A stretch of DNA of 64,000 nt from Amycolatopsis alba DSM 44262 (GCF_000384215.1 NZ_KB913032.1:4667665-4731664), one strand, 5' to 3'; numbered from the stretch's first letter, positions 38,697-49,179 are shown. The notes: a model not told the origin generated them from the sequence alone. Translations and numbers: made by a program.

Positions 38697-40211
38697 TCAG
38701 TCCTCGCCCTCGACCCAGTCGAAGGTCTTCGTGACGGCCTTCTTCCAGTTGCGGTACTCGGACTCGCGGCGCGCCTCGTCCATCGACGGGTCCCACTGCT
38801 TGTCCTGCGCCCAGTTGTTGCGGATGTCGTCTTCGCTCTTCCAGAAGCCCACCGCGAGACCGGCCGCGTAAGCCGCGCCCAGCGCGGTGGTCTCGTTGAC
38901 CACCGGACGGATCACGGGCACGCCGAGGATGTCGGCCTGGAACTGCATGAGCAGCTCGTTGACGACCATGCCGCCGTCGACCTTCAGCGACTTCAGCGGA
39001 ACACCGGAGTCGGCGTTCATCGCGTCGATCACCTCGCGCGACTGGAACGCCGTCGCCTCCAGGACCGCCCGCGAAATGTGCCCCTTGTTGACGAACCGGG
39101 TGAGGCCGACGATCGCGCCGCGGGCGTCGGAGCGCCAGTACGGCGCGAAGAGACCCGAGAACGCCGGCACGAAGTACGCGCCACCGTTGTCCTCGACGGT
39201 GCGGGCGTGCTGTTCGACTTCGGCGGCGGAGCTGATCAGGCCGAGGTTGTCCCGCAGCCACTGCACGAGCGAGCCGGTGACCGCGATCGAACCTTCGAGC
39301 GCGTACACCGTGTCGTTCGAGCCGATCTTGTAGCAGACCGTGGTGAGCAGCCCGTTGTCCGACATGACCTTCTCGGTGCCGGTGTTGAGCAGCATGAAGT
39401 TGCCGGTGCCGTAAGTGTTCTTCGCTTCGCCCGGCGAGAGGCATGCCTGTCCGAACGTCGCCGCCTGCTGGTCGCCCAGGATGCCCGAGATCGGGACCCC
39501 GGCCAGCGCGCCCTTCTCGCGGACCTTGCCGTAGGTCTCCGAGGACGACCGGATCTCCGGCAGCATCGCCAGCGGGATCGTCATCTCTTCGGCGATCCCG
39601 GCGTCCCAGGTCAGCGTGTCGAGGTCCATCAGCATGGTCCGCGACGCGTTGGTCGGGTCGGTGACGTGCACGCCGCCGTCGACCCCGCCGGTCATGTTCC
39701 ACAGCACCCAGGTGTCCATGTTGCCGAAGATCAGGTCGCCCGCTTCGGCCCGTGCGCGGGCGCCGTCAACGTTGTCGAGGATCCACTTGATCTTCGGCCC
39801 GGAGAAGTAGGTCGCCAGCGGCAGGCCCACCTTCGCGCGGTAACGCTCCTGCCCGCCGCCGAGCGCGCCCAGGTCGCTGACGATCTTGTCGGTGCGGGTG
39901 TCCTGCCACACGATCGCGTTGTACACCGGCTTGCCGGTGGTGCGGTCCCAGACCAGCGTGGTCTCGCGCTGGTTGGTGATGCCGACCGCGACGATGTCGC
40001 CTGCGACCAGGTCCCCCTTGGCGAGCGCGCCCGCCGCGACGGCCCGCGTGTTCTCCCAGATCTCTTCGGCGTCGTGCTCGACCCAGCCCGCCTTCGGGAA
40101 GATCTGCTCGTGCTCCCGCTGGTCGACGGCGACCACGCGGCCGGAGTGGTCGAAGATCATGCAGCGGGTCGACGTGGTGCCCTGGTCGATCGCGGCTACG
40201 TACGAAGTCAT
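38697..40211 (-). CDS. glpK: Glycerol kinase
   Basis: A 504-residue FGGY-family kinase that phosphorylates glycerol with ATP. The ATP-binding N-terminus is [16 protein letters not shown], the FGGY signatures include [20 protein letters not shown] and [19 protein letters not shown]. Length is typical. It lies 15 nt after glpF on the same strand, so uptake and phosphorylation are coexpressed, and glpD is divergent. Confidence 0.97.
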   Translation of the reverse strand: MTSYVAAIDQGTTSTRCMIFDHSGRVVAVDQREHEQIFPKAGWVEHDAEEIWENTRAVAAGALAKGDLVAGDIVAVGITNQRETTLVWDRTTGKPVYNAIVWQDTRTDKIVSDLGALGGGQERYRAKVGLPLATYFSGPKIKWILDNVDGARARAEAGDLIFGNMDTWVLWNMTGGVDGGVHVTDPTNASRTMLMDLDTLTWDAGIAEEMTIPLAMLPEIRSSSETYGKVREKGALAGVPISGILGDQQAATFGQACLSPGEAKNTYGTGNFMLLNTGTEKVMSDNGLLTTVCYKIGSNDTVYALEGSIAVTGSLVQWLRDNLGLISSAAEVEQHARTVEDNGGAYFVPAFSGLFAPYWRSDARGAIVGLTRFVNKGHISRAVLEATAFQSREVIDAMNADSGVPLKSLKVDGGMVVNELLMQFQADILGVPVIRPVVNETTALGAAYAAGLAVGFWKSEDDIRNNWAQDKQWDPSMDEARRESEYRNWKKAVTKTFDWVEGED

Positions 40212-40226
40212 CGAAAAACTCCAGTC

Positions 40227-40982
40227 TCAGGTGAGGTTGTGGACGGCGAGGAACAGCAAGGCGGCCAGGGCACCGCCGACCAGCGGGCCGACGACGGGGA
40301 CCCAGGAGTAGCCCCAGTTCGGGTTGGCCTTGTTCTTGATGGGCAGCAGGAACGCGTACGCGATGCGGGGGCCGAGGTCTCGGGCCGGGTTGATGGCGTA
40401 ACCGGTCGGGCCACCGAGGGACTGGCCGATGACCAGCACGACGAACGCTACACCCGCGTAACCGAGCGCGGAGTTCCCGAAGTTCGGCGTGCCGCCCTCA
40501 CCCGAGGCGTTGGCGTAGACCGGGCTGAGCAGGATCCACGCGACCAGCACGAAGGTGCCGATGATCTCGGTGACGAGGTTCCACGCCCGGTTCGGGATCT
40601 GCGGCCCGGTCGAGAAGATGCCGAGCGTCTCGTCCCGGTTGGGGTGGTCGTCGAACTGCAGTTTGTAGGTGGCCCAGCAGAGGATGGCACCGAGGATCGC
40701 GCCGATCATCTGCCCGGCGATGTAGATCGGGACGTCGCCCCATTCGATCTTGTCGGCGATGGCGAGGCCCAGGGTGACCGCCGGGTTGAGGTGCGCGCCG
40801 CTCGGCGCGGCGATGCTGGCACCGGTGAAGACCGCGAACCCCCAGCCGAGGGTGATCATCACGACGCCGCCGTTGTGGCCGTTGTTCTTGCGCAACACGT
40901 GGTTGGCGACCACGCCGTTACCCAACAGGATCAGGACCGCCGTTCCCAGCAACTCCCAGACGAATATGGCTCCTGCGCTCAC
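40227..40982 (-). CDS. glpF: Glycerol uptake facilitator (aquaglyceroporin)
   Basis: A 251-residue MIP-family channel with six spans and both pore motifs: HLNPAVTLG and AINPARDLG, the Asp after NPAR being the mark of glycerol facilitators. GTG 40982 is chosen because GGAGGT stands 6 nt upstream; further upstream codons read through the intergenic region. It is followed by glpK and shares a 264-bp divergent region with glpD. Confidence 0.96.
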   Translation of the reverse strand: MSAGAIFVWELLGTAVLILLGNGVVANHVLRKNNGHNGGVVMITLGWGFAVFTGASIAAPSGAHLNPAVTLGLAIADKIEWGDVPIYIAGQMIGAILGAILCWATYKLQFDDHPNRDETLGIFSTGPQIPNRAWNLVTEIIGTFVLVAWILLSPVYANASGEGGTPNFGNSALGYAGVAFVVLVIGQSLGGPTGYAINPARDLGPRIAYAFLLPIKNKANPNWGYSWVPVVGPLVGGALAALLFLAVHNLT

Positions 40983-41246
40983 CGCTGACCTCCACTGTGG
41001 ACATACCGCATGGGACATTCCGCGCAGGGCCGAACACAGTGTGCTACGGCGCCCTTGCCGACCCACGTTCGTGGCACGTTACCGCCGCGTATTTGTTCCT
41101 TCCAGGCGTCGCGGGTACGAATTACGCCTTGAGGGCCACACTGCAAGATCGGCGAGGGTTACGCCACACGTGTCACCCGCACAACGGACCGGTCGCGGCC
41201 GATCGTGCGATGCTGGAGCCACAGCGGCACCAAGGAGGAATGTCAC
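40983..41246. other. Divergent glpFK/glpD intergenic region
   Basis: 264 bp without a supported gene. It must hold promoters for both directions. A CCACG-TT-CGTGG palindrome (41063-41074) and CCAC-T-GTGG near the glpF ribosome site (40992-41000) could be regulator sites. I do not see clear -35/-10 pairs. Confidence 0.35.
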
Positions 41247-42986
41247 GTGGCAAGCTCTCAGCGCGAAGCCGAAAACAGCCCCGCCAGGCTGGGACCGCTC
41301 AAGCGGGAAGAGTCGTGGCAGAGGCTGGGTGAGGACAAGTTCGACCTCGTGATCATCGGCGGCGGAGTGGTCGGCGCGGGCACCGCGCTGGACGCCGCGA
41401 CGCGCGGTCTGCGGGTCGCCCTGGTCGAAGCGCGCGACCTCGCTTCGGGGACGTCGAGCCGGTCCAGCAAGCTCTTCCACGGCGGGCTCCGTTACCTCGA
41501 ACAGCTGGAATTCGGCCTGGTGCGGGAAGCTCTGCGTGAACGCGAGCTGATGCTGACGACGATCGCACCCCATCTGGTGAAGCCGGTCAGCTTCCTGTAC
41601 CCGCTGACCCACCGGATCTGGGAACGGCCGTACACCGCGGCAGGCCTGCTGATGTACGACACGATGGGCGGCGCGCGGTCGGTCCCCGGCCAGAAACACC
41701 TGAGCCGCGCGGGCGCGCTGCGGATGGTCCCGGCGCTGAAGCGGTCCGCGCTGATCGGCGGGATCCGTTACTACGACGCGCAATCCGACGACGCGCGGCA
41801 CACGATGACCGTCGCCCGCACCGCCGCGCACTACGGCGCCGTGGTGCGCACCTCCACCCAGGTGGTCGGGTTCCTCCGCGAGGCGGACCGCATTTCCGGC
41901 GTCCGCGTGCGCGACGTCGAGGACGGCCGCGAGACCGACATCCACGCGTCCGCGGTGGTCAACTGCACCGGCGTCTGGACCGACGAACTGCAGCGGCTCT
42001 CCGGTGGCCGCGGCCGGTTCCGCGTCCGCGCGAGCAAGGGCGTGCACATCGTCGTCCCGCGCGACCGGATCGTCTCGGAATCGGGCATGATCCTGCGCAC
42101 CGAGAAGTCCGTGCTGTTCGTCATCCCGTGGCGTAATCACTGGATCGTCGGAACCACCGACACGGACTGGAATCTCGATCTCGCGCATCCCGCCGCGACG
42201 AAGCACGACATCGACTACCTCCTCGAACACGTCAACACCGTGCTCGCGACACCGCTGACGCACGACGACATCGAAGGGGTCTACGCGGGACTCCGGCCTT
42301 TGCTCGCCGGAGAAAGCGAAGAGACGTCGAAGCTTTCGCGTGAGCACGCGGTCGCACGGGTCGCGCCGGGACTGGTCGCGATCGCGGGCGGCAAGTACAC
42401 GACCTACCGGGTGATGGCGGCCGACGCCGTCGACGCCGCGGCCGTCGACCTGCCCGGCAGGCCCCAGCCGTCCATCACGGACAAGGTGCCGCTGCTGGGC
42501 GCCGACGGTTATCACGCGCTGGTGAACCAGGCCGACCACCTGGCTTCCGAGCACGGGCTGCACCCGTACCGCGTCCGTCACCTGCTCGACCGGTACGGCT
42601 CGATGGTGCACGAGGTCCTCGCGCTCGGCGAAGGACGGCCGGAACTGCTGAAGCCGCTGGAGCACGCTCCGGACTACCTCGGTGTCGAGGTCGTCTACGC
42701 GGCCAGCCACGAGGGCGCGCTTCACCTGGAAGACGTCTTGGCGCGCCGGACGCGGATCTCGATCGAGTACGCGCACCGCGGCGTCGACTGTGCCGCTCAG
42801 GTCGCGTCGCTGGTCGGAGAGGTGCTCGGCTGGTCGAAGGACCAGGAGAAGCGCGAGGTCGAGGTGTACACGGCGCGGGTCAACGCGGAACGGGAGTCCC
42901 AGTCGCAGCCGAGCGACGAGGCCGCCGACGCGTTGCGTTCGGCCGCGCCGGAAGCCCGGACGGGGATCATCGAACCGGTGAGTTGA
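41247..42986 (+). CDS. glpD: Glycerol-3-phosphate dehydrogenase, FAD-dependent
   Basis: A 579-residue membrane-associated flavoenzyme that oxidises glycerol 3-phosphate to dihydroxyacetone phosphate and passes electrons to quinone. The FAD site is LVIIGGGVVGAGTALDAA, followed by the GlpD signature SGTSSRSSKLFHGGLRYL; GGKYTTYRVMA is the second conserved block. AAGGAGGA stands 7 nt upstream of GTG 41247, which decides the start. It corresponds by position and family to glpD2 (Rv3302c). Confidence 0.96.
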   Translation: MASSQREAENSPARLGPLKREESWQRLGEDKFDLVIIGGGVVGAGTALDAATRGLRVALVEARDLASGTSSRSSKLFHGGLRYLEQLEFGLVREALRERELMLTTIAPHLVKPVSFLYPLTHRIWERPYTAAGLLMYDTMGGARSVPGQKHLSRAGALRMVPALKRSALIGGIRYYDAQSDDARHTMTVARTAAHYGAVVRTSTQVVGFLREADRISGVRVRDVEDGRETDIHASAVVNCTGVWTDELQRLSGGRGRFRVRASKGVHIVVPRDRIVSESGMILRTEKSVLFVIPWRNHWIVGTTDTDWNLDLAHPAATKHDIDYLLEHVNTVLATPLTHDDIEGVYAGLRPLLAGESEETSKLSREHAVARVAPGLVAIAGGKYTTYRVMAADAVDAAAVDLPGRPQPSITDKVPLLGADGYHALVNQADHLASEHGLHPYRVRHLLDRYGSMVHEVLALGEGRPELLKPLEHAPDYLGVEVVYAASHEGALHLEDVLARRTRISIEYAHRGVDCAAQVASLVGEVLGWSKDQEKREVEVYTARVNAERESQSQPSDEAADALRSAAPEARTGIIEPVS

Positions 42987-43084
42987 CCCTTCCCGCGGGG
43001 CGGTGTGCCACGCGCGCAGGGATCGTTGCCTGATCGGGCGAATCTGGCATAGCGTCGGCCATCCCCGATACGGAAGGTGGCCCC

Positions 43085-44548
43085 GTGGCTTTTCTCGACT
43101 CGTCGACCTGGACGGACCGGATCTTCGCCGGAGGCTCGTGGGTTCCCGGTACCGGCGGGACCCGCGAGGTCGCGGAACCCGCGACGGGCGCGGTCTTGGG
43201 AAGTATCGGGATCGCCTCGGCCGAAGACGCCGCGAAGGCGGCGGAAACCGCGGCCGAGGCGCAGCGGGCCTGGGCGGCGACACCGCACGTCCAGCGCGCC
43301 GCCGTCCTGCGCACGGCGGCGCGGCTGTGGTCCGAGTACGCCGAAGAGATCCGCTGGTGGAACGTCCGCGAAGTCGGCGCCGTGCCGGGAGTGGCGGGCT
43401 TTTCGCTGCACGTCGCGGAGCAGGAGTGCTACGAGGCGGCGGCGCTGCCCGGCCGCCCGTACGGCGAACTCCTGCCGAGCGAGGAACCGCGTCTTTCGAT
43501 GGCGCGCCGCGTTCCCGCCGGGGTCGTCGCGGTGATCTCGCCGTTCAACATGCCGATCATCCTGGGCATCCGCTCGGTCGCCCCGGCGCTCGCGCTGGGC
43601 AACGCGGTCATCCTGAAGCCGGACCCGCGTACCGCCGTCACCGGTGGCGTGGTGCTCGCGCGGATCTTCGAGGAAGCGGGCCTGCCGCCGGGAGTGCTGC
43701 AGATGCTGCCGGGCGGCGCGGACGTCGGCGAGACGCTGGTGACGCATCCGGCGGTCCGGGTCATCTCGTTCACCGGGTCGACCGGTGCCGGGCGCAAGGT
43801 CGGCGAGCTCGCCGGAAAGCATCTGAAGCGGGCGCATCTGGAGCTGGGCGGGAACTCCGCGCTCATCGTGCTCGACGACGCGGACGTCGACGAGGCCGCC
43901 GGGGTCGCCGCGTTCGGTTCTTTCTTCCACCAGGGCCAGATCTGCATGACCACCGGACGGCACCTGGTGCACGAGCGGCTCTACGACGACTTCGTCGAGC
44001 GGCTGGCGGCGAAGGCGGCCGCGTTGCGAGTGGGCGACCCGGCACGCGAAGAGGTCGCGCTCGGGCCGATCATCGACTCCGGGCAGCGGGACAAGATCCA
44101 CGAGCTGGTCACCGCCAGTGTCGCCGCGGGTGCCAGGGTCGCCGCCGGCGCCGAATACGACCGGCTGTTCTACTCCGCGACGGTGCTCGCCGACGTGCCG
44201 CCGACGGCGCCCGCGGTCGCCGAGGAGATCTTCGGCCCGGTCGCGCCGGTCGTGCGGTTCTCCGACGCGGAGGAGGCCGTCCGCCTCGCCACGGCGAGCG
44301 AATACGGTCTCTCGCTGGGGATCGTCACCCGCGACGTCCTCAAAGGACTGGAGCTGGCAGACCGCGTCCCGACCGGAATCGTGCACATCAACGACCAGAC
44401 CGTCAGCGACGAGGCGAACAGCCCCTTCGGTGGCGTCGCCGCTTCGGGCACCGGAAGCCGTTTCGGTGGTGCGGCGGCGAACATCGAGGCCTTCACCGAG
44501 ACGCGCTGGGTCACCGTCCGGAACCCTCCGCCCACCTACCCCTTCTGA
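43085..44548 (+). CDS. Aldehyde dehydrogenase, benzaldehyde-dehydrogenase-like
   Basis: A 487-residue aldehyde dehydrogenase with AVISPFNMPIILG, FTGSTGAGRKV, LELGGNSALIV (general base Glu) and the nucleophile in HQGQICMTTGRH. ELGGNS and QICMTT are typical of the benzaldehyde/vanillin/salicylaldehyde group, so an aromatic aldehyde is more likely than acetaldehyde. The GTG start has no strong ribosome site. It stands alone after glpD, 98 nt downstream. Confidence 0.88.
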   Translation: MAFLDSSTWTDRIFAGGSWVPGTGGTREVAEPATGAVLGSIGIASAEDAAKAAETAAEAQRAWAATPHVQRAAVLRTAARLWSEYAEEIRWWNVREVGAVPGVAGFSLHVAEQECYEAAALPGRPYGELLPSEEPRLSMARRVPAGVVAVISPFNMPIILGIRSVAPALALGNAVILKPDPRTAVTGGVVLARIFEEAGLPPGVLQMLPGGADVGETLVTHPAVRVISFTGSTGAGRKVGELAGKHLKRAHLELGGNSALIVLDDADVDEAAGVAAFGSFFHQGQICMTTGRHLVHERLYDDFVERLAAKAAALRVGDPAREEVALGPIIDSGQRDKIHELVTASVAAGARVAAGAEYDRLFYSATVLADVPPTAPAVAEEIFGPVAPVVRFSDAEEAVRLATASEYGLSLGIVTRDVLKGLELADRVPTGIVHINDQTVSDEANSPFGGVAASGTGSRFGGAAANIEAFTETRWVTVRNPPPTYPF

Positions 44549-44604
44549 GACCCCACGCATTTCGTCCTCTGGACGCGGTAGTGAACGTGTCGTGCGCCTC
44601 GCCT

Positions 44605-44634
44605 GAGACGCTCAACGTCTCGAGCGTGGCGCTC
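44605..44634. terminator. Double hairpin between convergent genes
   Basis: GAGACG/CGTCTC (44605-44610, 44616-44621) and GAGCG/CGCTC (44622-44626, 44630-44634) form two adjacent short stems in the 108-bp space between the aldehyde dehydrogenase and GNAT genes. Confidence 0.55.
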
Positions 44635-44656
44635 GTGACCTCGTGCGAAACGCAGG

Positions 44657-45187
44657 TCAGGCGGTGCGGCGCCAGCGGATGAGGCGTTCCCCGGTCGGGG
44701 CCGGGTCCAGCTCGGGCCCGACCAGGGTGAACCCGCATTTGCGGGCGACCGAGGCCGAGACCTCGTTCGTCTCCTCGTAGCGGTAGCTGACCTCGCGCAG
44801 GCCGAGCCCGCCGAAGCCGAAGCGCAGGGCCGCGCTGAGCGCGGTGCTCGCGACACCCTTGCCCCGCGAAGCCGCGCGCACCCAGACCGACGCCTCCGCG
44901 TACCCGACGTCGAGATCGAGGTCCCGCAGGCCGACCTCGCCCAGCAGATCCCCGGTCGTCGGCTCGGCCACCGCCCAGGAACAGCGTTCGTCACCGGCCC
45001 ACTGCGCCGCGCGCAACGCGACGTACTCGGTCGCCTCGGCGAGGTCCCGCAGGCGGTAGTTCAGGACGTACTTGCGATGTGTCGGGTCGGCGAAGGCCGC
45101 GACCAGCGCCGGACGGTCGTCGAGGGCCTTGTCCGCTCGCAGCTGTCGCAGGTAGTACTCGCCCGCGTTGATCTCCACCGGTTCCAC
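44657..45187 (-). CDS. GNAT-family N-acetyltransferase
   Basis: A 176-residue acetyltransferase of the RimJ/RimL type. The acetyl-CoA pyrophosphate loop is VRAASRGKGVAS (R/QxxGxG/A), preceded by LGEVGLRDLDLDVGYAEASV and followed by REVSYRYEETNEVSASVARKC. The acceptor may be a protein N-terminus or a small amine. It is read in the same direction as the two DUF1707 genes upstream, 22 nt from the nearer one. Confidence 0.85.
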   Translation of the reverse strand: MEPVEINAGEYYLRQLRADKALDDRPALVAAFADPTHRKYVLNYRLRDLAEATEYVALRAAQWAGDERCSWAVAEPTTGDLLGEVGLRDLDLDVGYAEASVWVRAASRGKGVASTALSAALRFGFGGLGLREVSYRYEETNEVSASVARKCGFTLVGPELDPAPTGERLIRWRRTA

Positions 45188-45209
45188 CCTTACGAGGGTA
45201 ACCGGCGCT

Positions 45210-45605
45210 TCAGCGACGGCGGCTCATGATCAGCGCGACCGCCAGCGGGAGCAGGAACACGATGAACGTCCCGCGGGTGAAGAAGAACAACGCGATCGCG
45301 ACCGCCGCGGCGATCGGCACGGCGCTGGCCGTCAGCCATTTCGACGGCTGGACGTCGTTCTTCGCGGACGCCTGGGCGACGCCGGGCATCGGCGGAAGGG
45401 GGAGCAGGGCGCTGGGCCGGGGCGAGGGCAGGTCCGTGAACAGCGGTTCGAGGTCGCTCGCCATCCTCGCGGTGCTGACCTTCGCCGACCGCGTGCCGAA
45501 CTCGTCGAGATCGAGTCTGCCGGTGCGGACATGCTCCTCCAGCGCGTCGAGCGCGTCTTGGCGTTCGGCGTCGCTCAGCCGCATGTCCGGTCTCTCGGCA
45601 CTCAC
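45210..45605 (-). CDS. DUF1707 membrane protein (first of tandem pair by position)
   Basis: A 131-residue protein with an N-terminal DUF1707 domain (MRLSDAERQDALDALEEHV, LDLDEFGTRSAKV, DLP) and two closely spaced C-terminal spans (ASAVPIAAAVAIALFFF and FIVFLLPLAVALIM) ending in SRRR. The pattern resembles its neighbour at 45626 and the LiaF-type protein at 4533. Likely an envelope protein; partner unknown. GTG start. Confidence 0.78.
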   Translation of the reverse strand: MSAERPDMRLSDAERQDALDALEEHVRTGRLDLDEFGTRSAKVSTARMASDLEPLFTDLPSPRPSALLPLPPMPGVAQASAKNDVQPSKWLTASAVPIAAAVAIALFFFTRGTFIVFLLPLAVALIMSRRR

Positions 45606-45625
45606 GTCCCGAGTCTACGGGCGGA

Positions 45626-46090
45626 TCAGCCGTCCAGTTCCCGGCGACGCCGCTTCCCCAGCTTCTTGTGGGTGTTCTCCCAGCCTTTGCCCCAGAGCCC
45701 TTCACCGGCGACGCTGATCCCGATCGGGATGGCGATCAACCACCAGCTGGCGCCGGTGCCGATGATGAACACGATGGTGGCGATGAACAGGAGCGGCAGG
45801 AGCGCGCCCAGCACGCGTTGCGCCGGGGAGACACCCGGATACGGCGACGCCGCCTTCACCGGTTCGCTCACGACCGCCTCGGCCTTGTCGAAGCCCGGAT
45901 GCGGTTCGGGCAGGTCGAGGAAGACCTCGGACAGCTCGCCGCGTGTCTTGGCCGCGGTGATCTTGGCGGACCGCTCGCCGAACTCGTCGATGTCGATCCG
46001 GCCGACGCTCATGTGCTCGCCGAGCGCGGCCAGCGCGGACTCGCGATCCTGATCACTGATCCGCAGCTGCGGAGACGGAACCTCGCTCAC
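45626..46090 (-). CDS. DUF1707 membrane protein (second of tandem pair)
   Basis: A 154-residue paralogue: DUF1707 (LRISDQDRESALAALGEHMS, IDIDEFGERSAKI, VFLDLPEPH), two spans (LGALLPLLFIATIVFIIG; WLIAIPIGISVAGEG) and a basic tail KKLGKRRRRELDG. The order of domains is the same as in the adjacent gene, 20 nt away, so this is a tandem duplication that has diverged. GTG start 46090; 46 nt separate it from the end of accA3. Confidence 0.78.
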   Translation of the reverse strand: MSEVPSPQLRISDQDRESALAALGEHMSVGRIDIDEFGERSAKITAAKTRGELSEVFLDLPEPHPGFDKAEAVVSEPVKAASPYPGVSPAQRVLGALLPLLFIATIVFIIGTGASWWLIAIPIGISVAGEGLWGKGWENTHKKLGKRRRRELDG

Positions 46091-46136
46091 CCTTCCGATG
46101 GTAAGCCGAGCGAGGGTCCGTCAACCACGACATTCG

Positions 46137-47924
46137 TCAGTCTTTGAGCTCGAACAGCTGGGTTCCCTGCGTCACAGCGGCGCCGACCTCGACCGAAAGA
46201 CCGGTCACGGTGCCCGCCTTGTGCGCGGTGACCGGGTTCTCCATCTTCATCGCTTCGAGCACGACGACCAGCTCACCCGCTTCGACCTGCTGGCCTTCCT
46301 CGACGGCGACCTTGACGATGGTGCCCTGCATCGGCGCGGTGACCGCGTCGCCGCTCACCGCGGCCTTGGTGCCGCCCGCGCGCTTGCGCGGCTTGGCCTT
46401 GACGGCTGTCCCGCCGCCACCACCGTCGAGCGAGAATCCGCCGGGCAGCGACACTTCGAGACGACGGCCGCCGACCTCGACGACGACGTTCTGGCGGGCC
46501 TGCTCCTCTTCGGGCTCGGTCTCCGGTGCCACGAACGGCTCGATCTTGTTCTCGAACTCGGTCTCGATCCAGCGGGTGTGCACGCTGAACCCGTTCTCGT
46601 CGCCGATGAAGGCCGGGTCGTCCACGATCACGCGGTGGAACGGCAGGACCGTCGCCATGCCGTCGGCGACCATCTCGGCCAGTGCCCGGCGGCTGCGCTC
46701 CAGCGCGTTCTGCCGGTCCGAACCGGTGACGATCAGCTTCGCGAGCATCGAGTCGAACTGGCCGCCGATGACGCTGCCGGACTCGACACCCGAGTCGACC
46801 CGGACTCCGGGGCCGCTCGGCGCGACGAACTTCGTCACGGTGCCGGGCGCGGGCAGGAAACCGCGGCCTGCGTCCTCACCGTTGATGCGGAATTCGATCG
46901 AGTGGCCCCGCGGTTCCGGGTCTTCGGTGATGCGCAGCTTCTCGCCGCGCGCGATGCGGAACATTTCGCGCACGAGGTCGAGGCCCGTGGTCTCCTCGGA
47001 CACCGGGTGCTCGACCTGCAGCCGCGTGTTGACTTCGAGGAACGAGATCGTGCCGTCGACGGCGACGAGGTACTCGACGGTCCCGGCGCCGTAGTAACCG
47101 GCTTCCTTGCAGATCGCCTTCGCGGACTCGTGGATGCGCTTGCGCTGATCGTCGGTCAGGTACGGCGCGGGCGCCTCCTCGACCAGCTTCTGGTGGCGGC
47201 GCTGCAGCGAGCAGTCGCGGGTGCCGACGACGATGGCGTTGCCGTGCTGGTCGGCGAGGACCTGGGCCTCGACGTGCCGCGGCTTGTCCAGGTAGCGCTC
47301 GACGAAGCATTCACCGCGGCCGAACGCGGAGATCGCCTCACGCGTCGCGGATTCGAACAGCTCCGGGATCTCCTCGCGGGTGCGGGCGACCTTGAGGCCG
47401 CGGCCGCCGCCGCCGAACGCCGCCTTGATCGCGACCGGCAGGCCGTGCTCGTCGGCGAACGCGACGATCTCGTCGGCGTTCTTGGCGGGATCCTTCGTGC
47501 CGGGCACGAGCGGGGCCCCGGCGCGCAGCGCGATGTGGCGCGCGGTGACCTTGTCGCCGAGGTCGCGGATCGCCTGCGGGCTCGGCCCGATCCAGGTCAG
47601 CCCCGCGTCGATCACGGCCTGCGCGAAGTCCGCGTTCTCGGAAAGGAACCCGTAACCGGGGTGGACCGAGTCCGCGCCCGACCGCTTGGCAGCGTCGAGC
47701 AGCTTGTCGAAGACCAGGTAGCTCTCGGCCGCGGTGGTGCCGCCGAGAGCGAAGGCCTCGTCCGCGAGGCGGACATGGGGTGCGTCACGATCCGGATCGG
47801 CGTAGACGGCCACGCTGGTCAGCCCGGCATCCTTCGCCGCCCTGATCACCCGTACCGCGATCTCCCCGCGGTTCGCGATCAGGATCTTGGTCACCGGACC
47901 ACCTGTGCCGGCCTGCTCGGTCAC
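46137..47924 (-). CDS. accA3: Acyl-CoA carboxylase alpha subunit: biotin carboxylase + biotin carrier
   Basis: A 595-residue subunit. The biotin carboxylase domain (1-450) has [17 protein letters not shown], the ATP loop [11 protein letters not shown] and the active-site [20 protein letters not shown]. The C-terminal carrier domain has the biotinylated Lys in EAMKMENPV. It feeds carboxybiotin to AccD-type partners; the accD5/accE5 pair lies 11 kb away, as in M. tuberculosis (accA3 Rv3285). A TTGCTC-16-TAACTT promoter-like pair lies upstream on the minus strand. Confidence 0.96.
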   Translation of the reverse strand: MTEQAGTGGPVTKILIANRGEIAVRVIRAAKDAGLTSVAVYADPDRDAPHVRLADEAFALGGTTAAESYLVFDKLLDAAKRSGADSVHPGYGFLSENADFAQAVIDAGLTWIGPSPQAIRDLGDKVTARHIALRAGAPLVPGTKDPAKNADEIVAFADEHGLPVAIKAAFGGGGRGLKVARTREEIPELFESATREAISAFGRGECFVERYLDKPRHVEAQVLADQHGNAIVVGTRDCSLQRRHQKLVEEAPAPYLTDDQRKRIHESAKAICKEAGYYGAGTVEYLVAVDGTISFLEVNTRLQVEHPVSEETTGLDLVREMFRIARGEKLRITEDPEPRGHSIEFRINGEDAGRGFLPAPGTVTKFVAPSGPGVRVDSGVESGSVIGGQFDSMLAKLIVTGSDRQNALERSRRALAEMVADGMATVLPFHRVIVDDPAFIGDENGFSVHTRWIETEFENKIEPFVAPETEPEEEQARQNVVVEVGGRRLEVSLPGGFSLDGGGGGTAVKAKPRKRAGGTKAAVSGDAVTAPMQGTIVKVAVEEGQQVEAGELVVVLEAMKMENPVTAHKAGTVTGLSVEVGAAVTQGTQLFELKD

Positions 47925-48033
47925 GCCGTACCTCCTGCGTTCGCACGTCGGGCCGCCCCGATGCGGCTCCGCAGCAGTTTACGGAAGTTACCGCCCCGAA
48001 TAATGAGAGCAAGGCCACCCGGTGACCATTGTT

Positions 48034-48339
48034 TTATACCAGCGCCTGGCGGTGCCGCAGTTCTTCCGGAAGGTCGGAATCGAGCACGATCAGGTCGTAG
48101 GGCTGTGTCTGGTAAACCCGGCCGAGGTGCTCCGCCTTGACCAGCGCCCACGGCTGATGCGGGCCGCAACACTCGACCAGGCGCTGCACCGTGCTGAAGG
48201 CGACCAGCGCCATCCGGCCGTCCTTCGTCGGGCGGAGTTCGATCTCCGCGCTCGCGTAGTCCTTCGGCTTTTTCGCCGTGGGGAGGAACAGGGCGTTGGG
48301 CAGTCCGGGGTTCGTCACAGGAACAACATAGACGTGCAC
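48034..48339 (-). CDS. Small SseB/SAV_915-like protein
   Basis: A 101-residue protein (VYVVPVTNPGLPNALFLP, RMALVAFSTVQRLVECCG, LGRVYQTQPYDLIVLDSDLP). It resembles the small SseB-like proteins annotated SAV_915 in streptomycetes, whose function is unknown. The start GTG 48339 is only 29 nt from the divergent gene at 48369, so both transcripts may have short or no leaders. Confidence 0.65.
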   Translation of the reverse strand: MHVYVVPVTNPGLPNALFLPTAKKPKDYASAEIELRPTKDGRMALVAFSTVQRLVECCGPHQPWALVKAEHLGRVYQTQPYDLIVLDSDLPEELRHRQALV

Positions 48340-48368
48340 TCTGTGCTAGATCACTTACGCTCTCGGAT

Positions 48369-49085
48369 ATGCGGACTCAGGAAGCGCGGGCGCCGCGATC
48401 CGTGCTGTTCACCGCGCTGCTGGCGGTGGTGGTGACGGCGGGTGTGATCGTGGCCGTCGTCCTGCTCCGCCCGAGTGCCCCGACGCCGTCGGGAGCGCCT
48501 GGTGGATACCCGGTCACCGAAACCGTTCCCGCCTCGCCCGGAGTCAACTGCGGCCACTCGGCCTGCCGGGAGATCGGGGCGATGACCGTCGGCGGGCTGC
48601 CCGTCGTGCTGCTGGCCGACGAAGCGGGGAAGCAGGGCACGGTCAAGATCGGGGCGGACACGGTGATCCCGCTGATGATCAACGACATGGGGGTCACCCT
48701 CAAGGGCGATTCTTTGCGCTGCGTCGACGGTGCGACTCCGGTCTGTCTGGTGCGCGGTGAAACCGGGGGAGGCTCGGCGGGCGAACTGTTCGTCGCGCGC
48801 GGCGGGATCTGGCGGGACACCGGGAAGCCGTACTTCTCGGACGCGGGGACGGTCGCACTGGCCGACGTGACCGCCGACGGGGTCGCGGACGTCATCGTCG
48901 TGCGGCACGAATGCCCCGGCGCGCAATCCGGATCGGCCCGGTGCCAGGCGGCGCCGGTGCTCGCGGAGGTCTATGACGTCGGCCGCGGGTCGGTGGGCTG
49001 CACGCGCCGGTACACCGCGCCGTCGGAGCTGAGGGGCTGGCCGGACGTGCGGCTCACGAAGGCGGACCTGCGCGCCTGCCCCTGA
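48369..49085 (+). CDS. Membrane-anchored extracytoplasmic protein
   Basis: A 238-residue protein with one N-terminal span (SVLFTALLAVVVTAGVIVAV) and an outer domain containing eight cysteines and an FG-GAP/EF-hand-like stretch (VALADVTADGVADVIVV). The cysteines suggest several disulfides outside the cell. I do not recognise a function. TACGCT at 48356-48361 is 7 nt upstream of the ATG, hinting at a leaderless transcript. Confidence 0.68.
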   Translation: MRTQEARAPRSVLFTALLAVVVTAGVIVAVVLLRPSAPTPSGAPGGYPVTETVPASPGVNCGHSACREIGAMTVGGLPVVLLADEAGKQGTVKIGADTVIPLMINDMGVTLKGDSLRCVDGATPVCLVRGETGGGSAGELFVARGGIWRDTGKPYFSDAGTVALADVTADGVADVIVVRHECPGAQSGSARCQAAPVLAEVYDVGRGSVGCTRRYTAPSELRGWPDVRLTKADLRACP

Positions 49086-49089
49086 GGGA

Positions 49090-49151
49090 AGCAAGGGACC
49101 TTTGCTCACGTTGCTTAGCACGCTAACTAACGTGAGCAAAGGTCCCTTGCT
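49090..49151. terminator. 23-bp perfect hairpin
   Basis: Arms 49090-49112 and 49129-49151 are exact reverse complements (AGCAAGGGACCTTTGCTCAC in the first) with a 16-base loop. It begins five bases after the stop of the membrane protein gene. AAGGGACCTT recurs at about 58015. Confidence 0.82.
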
Positions 49152-49179
49152 CTCCTGCCGCCCGCGCGAGGTCAGAACG